The notes under the pieces were generated by a model. The model had not been told where the DNA came from, did not search any database, and saw only the letters and a list, made by a program, of their open reading frames with translations. Made by a program: the position numbers and the translations under genes. A DNA stretch of 54,204 nt from Methylobacterium dankookense. Lineage in GTDB: Bacteria; Pseudomonadota; Alphaproteobacteria; Rhizobiales; Beijerinckiaceae. The DNA is taken from contig NZ_CABFVH010000038.1 of the NCBI RefSeq assembly GCF_902141855.1, positions 1 to 54,204 on the forward strand, in the 5' to 3' direction. Positions 8,707 through 17,954 of the stretch are shown here, in pieces. Position 1 is the stretch's first letter, and each line of letters opens with the position of its first letter.

Positions 8707-9878
8707 CGCAGCAGCCCGCGCGTCGCCCGGTCGATCCCGTCGAGCGTCAGCGGATACATGCGGTCGCCGAGGAGGCGGCGCAGCATGTCGATGGATTGCG
8801 TGTAGGGCCAGTGCGCCTCAGGCACCGGGTTGAGCCACGCGACCTTAGGGAAATGATCGACGAGGCGCTGCATCCAGGCGGCGCCGGGCTCCTCGTTCCA
8901 ATGTTCCACGGAGCCGCCCGCCATGGCGATCTCGTAGGGACTCATCGAGGCGTCGCCCACGAAGACGAGGCGATAGTCCGAGCCGTAGGTGCGGATCACG
9001 TCGAGGAGCGGCGTCCGCGCGTCGTGGCGGCGGGCGTTCTCGGTCCAGACCGCCTCGTAGGGGCAGTTGTGGAAGTAGTAGTGCACGAGGTGCTTGAACT
9101 CCGAGCGCGCCGCCGAGAACAGGGTCTCGGCGAGTTCCACGTGCCAGTCCATCGAGCCGCCGACATCGAGGAAGAGCAGCACCTTCACCGCGTTGCGGCG
9201 CTCCGGCCGCATCCGCACGTCGAGATAGCCGGCCTTCGCGGTCGAGCGGATGGTGCCGTCGAGATCGAGTTCCTCCGCCGCGCCGCTGCGGGCGAAGCGG
9301 CGCAGGCGCCGCAGCGCCACGCGGACGGTGCGGGCGCCGAGCTCCACCGTGTCGTCGAGGTCGCGGAACTCGCGCTTGTCCCAGACCTTCACGGCGCGGA
9401 AGTTGCGGTTGCCGTCCTGGCCGATGCGGATGCCTTCCGGATTGTAGCCGTAGGCGCCGAAGGGGGAGGTGCCCCCCGTGCCGATCCATTTCGAGCCGCC
9501 CTGGTGGCGCCCCTTCTGCTCGGCGAGGCGCTGCTTCAGGGTCTCGAACAGCTTGTCCCAGCCGAGCGCCCGGATCTCGGCCTTCTCCGCCTCGGTGAGG
9601 TGCTTCTCGACGAGCTTGCGCAGCCATTCCTCCGGGATGGCTGTGGGCGCGACCGCCTCGCCCATGCCCTCCAGGCCCCGGAAGACCTGGCCGAAGACGC
9701 GGTCGAATCGGTCGAGATGGCTCTCGTCCTTCACGAGCGCGGTGCGTGCCAGGAAGTAGAACTCCTCGACGCGCTTCTCCGCGAGGTCGCGGTCGAGGGC
9801 GTCGAGCAGGACGAGGTACTCGCGCAGGGAGACGGGCACCTTGGCGTCGCGGAGCGCGGTGAAGAACTGTAGCAGCAT
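8703..9878 (-). CDS. CoxE-like VWA-domain protein
   Basis: This 391-residue protein belongs to the CoxE-like von Willebrand A family that works with MoxR AAA+ ATPases in metallocofactor or complex maturation. The metal-ion-dependent adhesion motif is DVGGS at 238-242, the form this family uses instead of DxSxS. The N-terminal half is helical, followed by a glycine-rich FGAYGYNPEGIRIG segment. It is co-oriented with the VOC gene (4-bp overlap). Its likely partner, a MoxR ATPase, sits about 5 kb away at 15087 on the opposite strand. No Cox or Nor structural genes are present, so the client is unknown. Confidence 0.85.
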   Translation of the reverse strand: MLLQFFTALRDAKVPVSLREYLVLLDALDRDLAEKRVEEFYFLARTALVKDESHLDRFDRVFGQVFRGLEGMGEAVAPTAIPEEWLRKLVEKHLTEAEKAEIRALGWDKLFETLKQRLAEQKGRHQGGSKWIGTGGTSPFGAYGYNPEGIRIGQDGNRNFRAVKVWDKREFRDLDDTVELGARTVRVALRRLRRFARSGAAEELDLDGTIRSTAKAGYLDVRMRPERRNAVKVLLFLDVGGSMDWHVELAETLFSAARSEFKHLVHYYFHNCPYEAVWTENARRHDARTPLLDVIRTYGSDYRLVFVGDASMSPYEIAMAGGSVEHWNEEPGAAWMQRLVDHFPKVAWLNPVPEAHWPYTQSIDMLRRLLGDRMYPLTLDGIDRATRGLLR

Positions 9879-9923
9879 GGCGGGATAACGCGCAGTCGGA
9901 GGCGCCGGGTCAAGCGCGCGGCC

Positions 9924-10085
9924 GAGTCGCCCGATCCGCCGCCAGAGTCGATCCGGGTTTAGGAATCCTGTGCATGACTCCTGAAGTCTGTTGATAGACT
10001 CGCGATTCCGACGATTTCAGTCACGAAACCTGGTCGGTGCGGCGCACAATCCTGCGGCATCGAGTCGTGGCGGCGCGTTCGAGTC
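9924..10085. promoter_or_regulatory. Cluster of eight GANTC (CcrM-type) sites before the gene at 10113
   Basis: GANTC occurs at 9924, 9945, 9963, 9976, 9997, 10004, 10062 and 10081. Within the cluster AGTCT and AGACT (9985-9989 and 9996-10000) form a small hairpin, and GGAATC/GATTCC bracket it. CcrM methylates GANTC in alphaproteobacteria, and methylation state can tune GcrA-dependent promoters. A regulatory role here is inference. Confidence 0.5.
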
Positions 10086-10112
10086 GAAGCTGAGCCGCAC
10101 GGGAGGTCTGCG

Positions 10113-10520
10113 ATGGCGGTTGTCCTCCGCAGCATGCGCGATTTCAAGGGGTTTCTCGCGAAGCCGGGCGCGACGATTCAGATCGTGCGCAACACCTTCG
10201 TCGAGCGGCAGCCCACCGAGACGCTGGAGGCCTACAGGTCCAAGGGCCTGTTCGCACCGCGCCACGTCCAGGCAGTGACGCGGAAGGCGGCGATCTTCGC
10301 GATCGCCGGCCATCCCGGAACGGTCTGGCTCTACTGGGACAAGGGTGCCCGCGGCTGGAAATTCCACGCGGACACGGTGACGGTGCCCCTCGTCACGGGC
10401 CTCGGTCCCCCGGACGAGATCACCTATCGCTGCAGCCTCGCCGGAGAGGAGCCGCGGCCGCGGGCCAAGCCGGTGCGGAAGGCGATCCGCACCGACCTGT
10501 TCGACGCGCTGCCGGCCTGA
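10113..10520 (+). CDS. Protein of unknown function, 135 residues
   Basis: I do not recognise a family. The protein starts MAVVLRSMRDFKGFL and has a central segment rich in aromatic and beta-prone residues (WLYWDKGARGWKFH). Its basic, proline-rich C-terminal tail ends in DLFDALPA. There is no signal peptide or membrane span. A GGGAGG-like ribosome site precedes the ATG. It is monocistronic and lies behind the GANTC cluster, so cell-cycle or methylation-linked control is possible. Codon usage matches the host genes around it. Confidence 0.7.
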   Translation: MAVVLRSMRDFKGFLAKPGATIQIVRNTFVERQPTETLEAYRSKGLFAPRHVQAVTRKAAIFAIAGHPGTVWLYWDKGARGWKFHADTVTVPLVTGLGPPDEITYRCSLAGEEPRPRAKPVRKAIRTDLFDALPA

Positions 10521-10630
10521 CCGCTCATACGACATCCGGGTGATGCCTTCGGGAGGGCGGATGTCGCCTTCGCTCAGGCGCCGCGCGGGCTTGCTGAGAC
10601 CGCGTCCGGGCTGATCAACCGGACGCGGTA

Positions 10631-12478
10631 TCAGGCCCGCCGGCCGACCTGGGCCGGCTCCTCCTTGGGCGCGCCCGCCTCGCGCGCCGCCTCCGCCTGC
10701 TTGCCGACCGTGCGGCGGGCGCGGAAGACCGGGCGCGTATCCGTCTCTTTGCGCTTGAGCATGGCGCGGTACTCGTCCCGCCGCTCGTGGATCGAGGCGA
10801 TGACGAGGCCCATCGGCACCCCGACATCGACGAGCACCGCCTCCGAGAGCTGCAGCGAGGCCTCGATCGTCTCGGGCACCGCGTCGTCCACGCCCATGTC
10901 GTAGAGGGCGGTGGCGTGGCGCGCGTCGCGGGCGCGGGCCACGATGGTGAGGTCCGGCCGCTCGGAGCGGGCGGCGGCCACCGCCGCCTCGACGGCCTGC
11001 GGGTTGTCGAGGGTGACGACGAAGGCGCGCGCCGAGGCGATGTCGCAGCGGCGCAGCAGCTCCACGTTGCCGGAATCGCCGAAATAGACCGGGTTGCCGA
11101 GGCGGCGCTGCTCGGCCACCCGCCCCGCATCCGAATCGAGGGCGAGGTAGGGGATCTTGTGGCGGGTGAGCATCTCGCCGACCTGGCGGCCGACGCGGCC
11201 GTAGCCGGCGATGATGACGCGGTTCTGCTGCTTGTCCGGCGGCGGCTCGGCCCGCACCCGCGCGTGCTGCTGGCCGGCGCTGCGCCGGCCGACGAGCCGG
11301 GCGAGGGCGGCGAGGCCCGGGATCAGGATCATCGTGACGGTGGTGACGATGAGGGCGGCGCCGCCCACCTCCTCGGGCACGAGGCCCGAGGCGAGGGCGC
11401 CCCCGATCAGCACGAAGGCGAACTCGCCGCCGGGGCCGAGCAGCAGCGCGGCCTCCGCGGCCACCGGGCGCGGGATCTTCAGGACGGGCGCGGCCATCAT
11501 CACCACCACGGCCTTGATCGCGATGAGCGCGAGCGACAGGCCGAGGATGGCGCCCGGCGCGGCGAGGAGCTGGGCCGGGTCGAGGTTCATGCCGACCGAG
11601 ACGAAGAACACGCCGAGCAGGAGGCCCTTGAACGGGTCGATCGTCGCCTCGATGGCGCGGCGGTACTCGGTCTCGGCGAGGAGCAGGCCGGCCACGAAGG
11701 CGCCGAGCGTCATCGAGAGCCCGCTCGCGGCCGCCGTCAGCGCGGTGGCCACGATGACGAGCAGGCAGGCCGCCATGAACAGCTCGGTGGATTTCGTCCG
11801 CGCCACGAGGTGGAAGAGCGGGCGCAGCGCGAGGCGGCCCGCCACCACGATGAGCACGAGGGCGACCGCCGCCTGAGCGAGGGCGAGGGCCAGCGCGGTG
11901 CCCATATTCGCCCCGTCCGAGCGGCCGAGCACCGCGATGGCGAACAGGACGGGTGCCACCGCGAGATCCTGGAACAGCAGCACCGCGAAGCTCGCCCGGC
12001 CCGCCGGCGCGTTCAGCCGCTTCTGCTCGGCCAGCACCGGCAGCACCACGGCGGTGGAGGAGAGGGCGAGCGCGATGCCGACGATCACGGCCCCCGCGAG
12101 CGGCACCTTGAGCCCGAACAGGATCGCCCCGATCACCAGGGCCGAGCACAGGACCTGGATCGAGCCGAGGCCGAAGACGAGGCGGCGCAGCGTCCGCAGA
12201 CGCTCCCAGGACAGCTCCACGCCGATCATGAACATCAGGAAGATCACGCCGAACTCGGCGAGATGCGCGATCTCGGTGCGGTTGCCGATCGTGAAGAGCG
12301 AGACCCAGCGGTACTCGTCCGCGAGCCGGCCGAGGCCGAACGGCCCGAGCAGCGCGCCGGCCCCGATGAAGCCCAGGACCGGGCTGATCCGCAGGCGGTG
12401 GAACAGCGGCACCACGATCCCCGCGGTCACGAGGAACAGGATCGCTTCCTTGTAGGAGCCGGCGTGGACCTCGGGCAT
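10631..12478 (-). CDS. CPA2-family (KefB-type) monovalent cation:proton antiporter
   Basis: About 615 residues. The N-terminal two-thirds is a multi-span Na+/H+-exchanger domain with LGFIGAGALLGPFGLG near the start and a run of conserved glycine-rich spans. A TrkA-N Rossmann domain begins near residue 419 (RVIIAGYGRVGRQVG), followed by a short charged tail. This is the layout of glutathione-gated or NAD-regulated K+/H+ antiporters of the inner membrane. I chose the ATG at 12476-12478 (MPEVHAGSYK) because the first span begins there. Longer in-frame extensions to 12769 are Arg/Pro-rich and non-hydrophobic. No kefF/kefG-like partner gene is adjacent. Confidence 0.9.
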   Translation of the reverse strand: MPEVHAGSYKEAILFLVTAGIVVPLFHRLRISPVLGFIGAGALLGPFGLGRLADEYRWVSLFTIGNRTEIAHLAEFGVIFLMFMIGVELSWERLRTLRRLVFGLGSIQVLCSALVIGAILFGLKVPLAGAVIVGIALALSSTAVVLPVLAEQKRLNAPAGRASFAVLLFQDLAVAPVLFAIAVLGRSDGANMGTALALALAQAAVALVLIVVAGRLALRPLFHLVARTKSTELFMAACLLVIVATALTAAASGLSMTLGAFVAGLLLAETEYRRAIEATIDPFKGLLLGVFFVSVGMNLDPAQLLAAPGAILGLSLALIAIKAVVVMMAAPVLKIPRPVAAEAALLLGPGGEFAFVLIGGALASGLVPEEVGGAALIVTTVTMILIPGLAALARLVGRRSAGQQHARVRAEPPPDKQQNRVIIAGYGRVGRQVGEMLTRHKIPYLALDSDAGRVAEQRRLGNPVYFGDSGNVELLRRCDIASARAFVVTLDNPQAVEAAVAAARSERPDLTIVARARDARHATALYDMGVDDAVPETIEASLQLSEAVLVDVGVPMGLVIASIHERRDEYRAMLKRKETDTRPVFRARRTVGKQAEAAREAGAPKEEPAQVGRRA

Positions 12479-12840
12479 GTCGGTCGGGTTCACCTCGCGC
12501 TGGGGGCGCTCCCCGCCGGCACGGATGCCGTCCCGGCACCGGGGAGCGCGAGAGAACGATGAATTTTGGGGCCGGGCGGCCTCCCTCTGGCCGGCGGCCC
12601 CGCGGGCGATCATGGGTCCTGCGGGGAAGGGCGGCAATCGTAAAACCGGCGCGGCCCTCTCGGATGAGGCCATTTCACGGCGCGCGGACGGAGGCAACCG
12701 GCGGTGAGGCATTTGTGCCACCCCGCCGGAGATCCAGTGGATTGCGCCCCCGCGGCGCAAAATCGGCACAATGCGCGCATACCGGAGAAGTTTAACGCAG
12801 GGTTAAGCTTGCCCTGCCGTACGCGTCCGAAGAGAGCCTC
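12479..12840. other. Divergent intergenic region before the membrane-protein operon
   Basis: About 360 bp. The right side carries a perfect TTAA-N7-TTAA box (12792-12806). The left side is very GC-rich and contains short inverted GGCC-rich segments near 12570-12600. I see no convincing small gene. Confidence 0.5.
12792..12806. promoter_or_regulatory. CtrA-type box
   Basis: TTAACGCAGGGTTAA is a perfect TTAA-N7-TTAA full site for the cell-cycle regulator CtrA. It is centred about 42 bp upstream of the ATG at 12841. Control by CtrA is inferred from the motif only. Confidence 0.55.
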
Positions 12841-14043
12841 ATGCCGAAATCCCCTCCGAGCCGGGAGGTCCAGCGCGAGCGCCGCGCCTGGGCCCTCGAG
12901 TCCCAAAGGTGGACGCACGAGCGGCATGTCGAGAAGGGCTACCGGATCAAGTGGGGCTATGTGGGGATAGCCTATCTCGTCGAGTTCATGGTGATCGGCG
13001 CCTCGCTCTGGGGCGCGTGGCTGTTCGCGGGCGTCTACAGCGACGGCGACAACCATGCCTTCTACTTCATGCTGCTGGCGCCGCTGGTCTACGCCGCGGT
13101 GGAGCTGTGCCGCGTGCCGCTCGGCATCCTGGCGCGCACCCAGCGCTCCTACCTCGTGCGCTGCCTCGCGATCCTCGGCATCCTGTTCGCGGCGGGCGTC
13201 ACCACGAAGTCGGTCTCGCAGCTCGGCGAGATGATGTTCCATCCCCGCCTGATGGAGGCCGCCCGCACCAAGACGGCGCTGAAGGACGCGCAGGCCGACC
13301 GGTCGAGCCTCGACACCCGCATCGCGGCGGCGGATGCCCGGGTGCAGCAATACACGACCGAGCTTGAGCAGATCGAGAAGCGCGCCGCCGAGAACGCCGC
13401 CCAGCTCGCGGGCCTGCCGGCCCAGCGCTGCGAGAAGGTGTTCGGCACCAACAGCCGCGGCGTGCGCTACCAGAACCTGAAATGCGTCACCGACCCGCGC
13501 ACGCAGACGCTCTCCGCGAGCGTCGCCAAGGCGGGCACCGACCGCACGGCCGTGACCAAGGACCTGGAGGAGGCGCGCAAGGCCCGCGCGGTCCTCGACC
13601 GCGGCCAGGCCGACCGGCGCGTCGCCGATGCCGAGCAGGCCTACCGCAACGCGGTCAACCGCTCGCAGCTCCACTCCTTCACGGCCATGGTCTACGGCGT
13701 CGACCCGATCGAGGTGACGGACGCCCAGGTCCACGCCTTCCTGCGCATCTTCGTCTTCGTGCCCGCGCTCTGCGCCGCCTTCGCCTCCACGATCCTCGCG
13801 CTCTGCGCCGTCTCGGTGCGCAAGACCTTCATGGACGAGGACGACCTCGGCGCCACCATCGACCCGGCCGCAACGCCCTACCTGATCGACCAGCTCACCG
13901 ATGGCCTGCGCCAGGAACTCGGCCTGAACCGGCCCGGCGCGCCCCGTGAGGCCACGACCTCGGGCGCCGTCATCCCCCTCGACCGGCGTCCGCCTTCGGC
14001 GGCGCAGGCGCCCGTCAACGCCAGCGCCGGAGCCGGTGCATGA
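12841..14043 (+). CDS. Unknown membrane protein with coiled-coil loop, first gene of an operon
   Basis: 400 residues, no family recognised. Three hydrophobic segments lie at about 39-65, 74-100 and 105-121. A long charged coiled coil follows (about 140-280), containing RCEKVFGTNSRG and CVTDP with two cysteines. A fourth hydrophobic span lies at about 298-323, and the tail is Pro/Ala-rich. This topology places the coiled coil as one large soluble domain between membrane spans. The next gene overlaps by 4 bp (ATGA), so the two products probably act together. The CtrA-type box upstream suggests cell-cycle timing and a possible envelope role, which is inference. Confidence 0.75.
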   Translation: MPKSPPSREVQRERRAWALESQRWTHERHVEKGYRIKWGYVGIAYLVEFMVIGASLWGAWLFAGVYSDGDNHAFYFMLLAPLVYAAVELCRVPLGILARTQRSYLVRCLAILGILFAAGVTTKSVSQLGEMMFHPRLMEAARTKTALKDAQADRSSLDTRIAAADARVQQYTTELEQIEKRAAENAAQLAGLPAQRCEKVFGTNSRGVRYQNLKCVTDPRTQTLSASVAKAGTDRTAVTKDLEEARKARAVLDRGQADRRVADAEQAYRNAVNRSQLHSFTAMVYGVDPIEVTDAQVHAFLRIFVFVPALCAAFASTILALCAVSVRKTFMDEDDLGATIDPAATPYLIDQLTDGLRQELGLNRPGAPREATTSGAVIPLDRRPPSAAQAPVNASAGAGA

Positions 14044-14672
14044 CCATCCATATGCCGGGCATCCCCGAGAACGTCGTGCTCGCCCAGAGCGTCAACGGGC
14101 GGCTGCGGGCCGATGCGAGCCTGATCGCCGCGCGGGCCTTCCTGATGCGGGCGGCGGGGGCCGGCCTGTTCGCGGCGCTGCTCGGCGCCGGCATCGGCGC
14201 GGCGGCCTTCGGCTGGGCCTATCTCAACCAGTACGAGACGGCGGCCGAGCGCATCGCCCAGGCGATGCAGAGCGCGCTCTCCGAGGTGACGCTGAAGACC
14301 AAGGGCGAGGTGACGCTGACCGACAACGTGCTGCGCCTCGACCAGCCGGTGGCCCAGGCCAAGCCCGACTTCGCCTCGGTGGTGGCCAGCCAGAAGGACG
14401 ACGGCAACGCGGCGGTGCGCACCACCTTCACCGTGTTCAAGTCAGTGCCCCATCTCGACGGCAACATCGTCACCGGATGGCAGTTCAAGGGCGACGAGAG
14501 GCAGCCCGAATCGCAGTACTGCTACTTCTCCCACCCGCAGAAATTCGGCAGCGACGTGCTGACCCAGGTCAACATCGCCATCAACGGCCAGGTCGCGCCG
14601 CAGACGAGCTCCGAGCTCGACCTCAAGCGCCTGTCCAAGAGCTGCGTCTGGTTCGACCCGAAGAAAGTTTGA
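14040..14672 (+). CDS. Unknown single-span membrane protein, second gene of the operon
   Basis: 210 residues, family not recognised. One hydrophobic segment at about 37-60 (AAGAGLFAALLGAGIG and onward) is preceded by an Arg-containing cytoplasmic stretch. The remaining 150 residues, probably periplasmic, contain two cysteines (QYCYFSH and KSCVWFD) that could form a disulfide. A segment like TLKTKGEVTLTDNVLRLDQP looks beta-rich. It overlaps the upstream gene by 4 bp, indicating translational coupling. Confidence 0.7.
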   Translation: MTIHMPGIPENVVLAQSVNGRLRADASLIAARAFLMRAAGAGLFAALLGAGIGAAAFGWAYLNQYETAAERIAQAMQSALSEVTLKTKGEVTLTDNVLRLDQPVAQAKPDFASVVASQKDDGNAAVRTTFTVFKSVPHLDGNIVTGWQFKGDERQPESQYCYFSHPQKFGSDVLTQVNIAINGQVAPQTSSELDLKRLSKSCVWFDPKKV

Positions 14673-14758
14673 GTTGAGCGCGGACGGGTATCTCACTCGC
14701 AGTTGTATGAAGTCGATCGCTCATCATCCATGATCGAGCGTCGGCTATCGACTGCGCT

Positions 14759-14773
14759 TTAATCGATTGTTAA
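14759..14773. promoter_or_regulatory. CtrA-type box before a small membrane-protein gene
   Basis: TTAATCGATTGTTAA is a second perfect TTAA-N7-TTAA site, ending 57 bp before the GTG start at 14831. Two such sites within 2 kb of GC-rich DNA are unlikely to be chance, but binding is not shown. Confidence 0.55.
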
Positions 14774-14830
14774 CCCTGTTCGAGGCGGTATAATCCCCAT
14801 CGCGGCCGAAACGAGCCGCCGGGGAGCTAC

Positions 14831-14983
14831 GTGGTCGTGATCGCAGCAATCGTGGGCATGCCGATCATCCTGATGGCCGTGACGCTGGCGGTCGACGGCG
14901 TGCTGAAGCGGTATCCGCGCAAGGACGACATCTGGCAGCTCCCGAAGGTGTCCTCCGTCAGCTTCGCCGACCAGCGCCCCTGA
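14831..14983 (+). CDS. Small single-span membrane protein (50 residues, GTG start)
   Basis: A GTG at 14831 with GGGGAG 5 bp upstream opens a 50-codon frame ending in TGA. The first 23 residues are hydrophobic (VVIAAIVGMPIILMAVTLAV), giving one membrane span. The remaining tail is charged, with KRYPRKDDIWQLPKV, and probably cytoplasmic. No family is recognised. It follows the CtrA-type box closely, which supports it being a real and regulated gene. Confidence 0.6.
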   Translation: MVVIAAIVGMPIILMAVTLAVDGVLKRYPRKDDIWQLPKVSSVSFADQRP

Positions 14984-15086
14984 CCGCGCGCCGCTTGCCC
15001 CTGCGCGCCACGCCCCTTAGAGCCGCAGCGATCGCGACGCGTGCGAATTTGGTTGCGCGTTCGGCAGGATTGAGAGGGGGCGGCGG

Positions 15087-15944
<858 letters not shown>

Positions 15945-15952
15945 CGGTCCAA

Positions 15953-15985
15953 CGAGGCCGTAGCGAGGCCGTAGCGAGGCCGTAT
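15953..15985. repeat. Three tandem copies of an 11-bp unit
   Basis: The unit CGAGGCCGTA(G/T) occurs three times head to tail just after the MoxR stop codon. It is a simple slippage-prone repeat with no evident function. Confidence 0.8.
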
Positions 15986-16142
15986 CGGAGCGGGATCGCC
16001 GGGCGCGGACTTTACTCCTGCGCGCCGATCGCCGAGGAGGACTGACGGCCGAGGCCGCGGGCTCCCGCCCCACCCGACATGCCAGAACGACCGGCGCCCC
16101 CGCGGCGCCGCACCGACCCTGACCCGGTCACAGGAACCACCG

Positions 16143-16670
16143 ATGCGCCGCCTGCTTCTCCTCCGCCACGCCAAGTCCGAGCATCCGGTCGGCATGGCCG
16201 ACCACGACCGTCCCCTGAACCCGCGCGGGCAGGAGGCCGCGCCGCGGATGGGCGCCTATATCGCCGAGGCCGGCTTGCGGCCCGACTACGTGCTGGTCTC
16301 CTCCGCCCGGCGCACCCTGGAGACCTGGGAGGGCGCCCGCGCGCCGCTCGAGGGCAATCCGGGCGAATCCGTCGACGCCCTCTACGAGGCGCCCGCGCCG
16401 CGGATCCTCGAGGTGGTCCAGGGCGCGCCCGACAATGCCGGCACGCTCCTCGTCGTCGGCCACAATCCGGGCCTGCAGGATTTCGCGCTCGCGGTCGTCG
16501 GCCACGGCAAGAAGGCCGACCGGAAGCGCCTCGCCACGCAATTCCCCACCGCCGCCCTGGCGGTGATCGATTTCGAGGCCGAATCCTGGTCCGCGATCGA
16601 CTGGGGTGCCGGCACCCTGGAGCGCTTCGTCAAGCCGAAGGATATCGATCCCGACGCCGACGCGGATTGA
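16143..16670 (+). CDS. SixA-like histidine phosphatase
   Basis: 175 residues of the histidine-phosphatase superfamily. The catalytic motif LLLRHAKSE puts the phosphorylated histidine at residue 9. R8, a later SSARRTLET arginine and VVGHNPGLQ (second catalytic histidine) complete the pocket. Length and RHAKS motif match SixA, which dephosphorylates Hpt or phosphocarrier histidines. The actual substrate here is unknown. The Hpt protein at 7479 is a conceivable but unproven target. Confidence 0.85.
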   Translation: MRRLLLLRHAKSEHPVGMADHDRPLNPRGQEAAPRMGAYIAEAGLRPDYVLVSSARRTLETWEGARAPLEGNPGESVDALYEAPAPRILEVVQGAPDNAGTLLVVGHNPGLQDFALAVVGHGKKADRKRLATQFPTAALAVIDFEAESWSAIDWGAGTLERFVKPKDIDPDADAD

Positions 16671-16685
16671 CGGGCGCGCCGCGGC

Positions 16686-17756
16686 TCAGCCCGCCACCGC
16701 CTCGCGCAGGCGGGGCTCCGCCTCCGCCGCCTTCGGCACGGGGCTGCCCGGCACGAAGGCGTCGAAGGCGGCCCAGAAATCCTGCCGGATCGCGTCGCGC
16801 TCGCTCAGGATCTCGTGCCGGGCGTCCGGCAGGACCAGGATGTCGCCGGCCTTCATCCGCGCGCCGAACCGCTCGGCGGCGGGCGTGCCGCAGACCGGGT
16901 CGGCGCCGGCCCCGACGATGAGGGTCGGGATCCCGATGCGGGCCGGCACGCGCGGGTCGCGCAGGCGCGCCATCGCCCGGAAGGCGGCGGCGAGCCAGCC
17001 CACCGTCGGATCGCCGACCGCGCTCGCGCCGACCGCCCGCGCCGCTGCGGCGTTGCGGGCGTAGCGCACGGGATCGCGCGAGAGCCGGTTGCCCGGATAG
17101 GGCATGGTGGCGATCGAGGCGCCGGGATCGTGCGGGATGTATTGCCGCCCGGTGACCCGCCCGACGAGGCCGAGCAGCAGCGGGAAGGGCATCACCCGCG
17201 ACAGCCGCGGCACGAAGCAGCGGCCGAGCCCGAGGGCCTTCAGCGAGCGGGCCAGCCCCGAGGCGCCGGCCGGCCAGGTCACCATGCGGATCGACAGCAT
17301 CGGCGCGACCGTGACGAGGCGCGCGAAGGGCAGCCAGCCGTCATGGGCGCCGGTGAGCGCCACGCAGCCGCCCATGGAATGGGCGAGGCAGGCATGGGGC
17401 TCGGGCAGGAGCGGCACCAGCACCGTCTCCGCCACCGCCTTGAGGTCGAGCCGGTACTCGTCGAAATGGCCGACATGGCCCTTGCGCGGATCATTGACCC
17501 GCCGCCCCGACTCGCCCTGTCCGCGCCAGTCGAAGGCCACCACGCAGAAGCCGCGCGCCAGAAGCTCGCGGACCGTCTCGTAGTACTTCTCGATGAACTC
17601 GGCCCGGCCCTGGAGCAGGCAGACCGTGCCCTTGGTCGCCCTTCCCGTCGGCCGCCAATAGGCGACGCGCAGGTCGCAGCCATCCGCGGTGCGCACGGGG
17701 ACGAGGATGCCGCCCGGCGGCACCGGATTGTCGGGGGTTGAGCGCAGCGTCAGCAT
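16686..17756 (-). CDS. Alpha/beta hydrolase, lysophospholipase (PldB/monoacylglycerol lipase) type
   Basis: 356 residues. The nucleophile elbow is AHSMGG with S127. FDWRGQGESG near residue 75-85 is typical of the lysophospholipase/monoacylglycerol lipase subfamily. A late histidine in LPDARHEIL completes the triad. It has no signal peptide, so it is cytoplasmic or membrane-associated and probably turns over lysolipids. It is monocistronic and convergent with the SixA gene. Confidence 0.85.
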   Translation of the reverse strand: MLTLRSTPDNPVPPGGILVPVRTADGCDLRVAYWRPTGRATKGTVCLLQGRAEFIEKYYETVRELLARGFCVVAFDWRGQGESGRRVNDPRKGHVGHFDEYRLDLKAVAETVLVPLLPEPHACLAHSMGGCVALTGAHDGWLPFARLVTVAPMLSIRMVTWPAGASGLARSLKALGLGRCFVPRLSRVMPFPLLLGLVGRVTGRQYIPHDPGASIATMPYPGNRLSRDPVRYARNAAAARAVGASAVGDPTVGWLAAAFRAMARLRDPRVPARIGIPTLIVGAGADPVCGTPAAERFGARMKAGDILVLPDARHEILSERDAIRQDFWAAFDAFVPGSPVPKAAEAEPRLREAVAG

Positions 17757-17827
17757 CCGGGTCTCGGGGGCGCGAGGGATCGGCGAAAAAAAATTACCGC
17801 ACCAGCATTGCGGAAGGCTTCACGGCT

Positions 17828-17856
17828 CTTGAACAGGGCTGGAGGCGCCCCGATAT
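17828..17856 (+). promoter_or_regulatory. RpoH (sigma-32) heat-shock promoter of the small heat-shock gene
   Basis: CTTGAA at 17828-17833 and CCCCGATAT at 17848-17856 are separated by 14 bp, close to the sigma-32 consensus (CTTGAA, 13-15 bp, CCCCATNT). The predicted transcript start falls near 17862, exactly where the first leader hairpin begins. Confidence 0.75.
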
Positions 17857-17861
17857 CGCTC

Positions 17862-17954
17862 TCGTGCCGGCCAGATGGCGGCACGACAAGGTCCGGCCCG
17901 CGGGCGGACCTGCGTGAATGCATCAGAAGCATGTTGCTCCACGGAGGATATGTT
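17862..17954 (+). promoter_or_regulatory. ROSE-type RNA thermometer in the leader of the Hsp20 gene
   Basis: The leader folds into successive hairpins. The first pairs 17862-17868 with 17880-17886 and 17870-17872 with 17877-17879, with G17869 bulged. The second pairs 17890-17895 with 17905-17910. A small ATGC/GCAT stem spans 17918-17932. The last hairpin pairs TTGCTC (17934-17939) with the ribosome site GGAGGA (17943-17948): C17939-G17944, T17938-A17945, C17937-G17946, bulged G17936, T17935-G17947 and T17934-A17948. It continues outward through 17930-17933/17949-17952. A bulged G opposite the Shine-Dalgarno sequence is the hallmark of rhizobial ROSE elements, which melt on heating to permit translation. 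Confidence 0.85.

Noticed and set aside
10017..12539. An 840-codon minus-strand frame over the antiporter
   Set aside because: It is out of frame with the clear KefB-type protein and is Arg/Pro/Gly-rich, as expected for a GC shadow.
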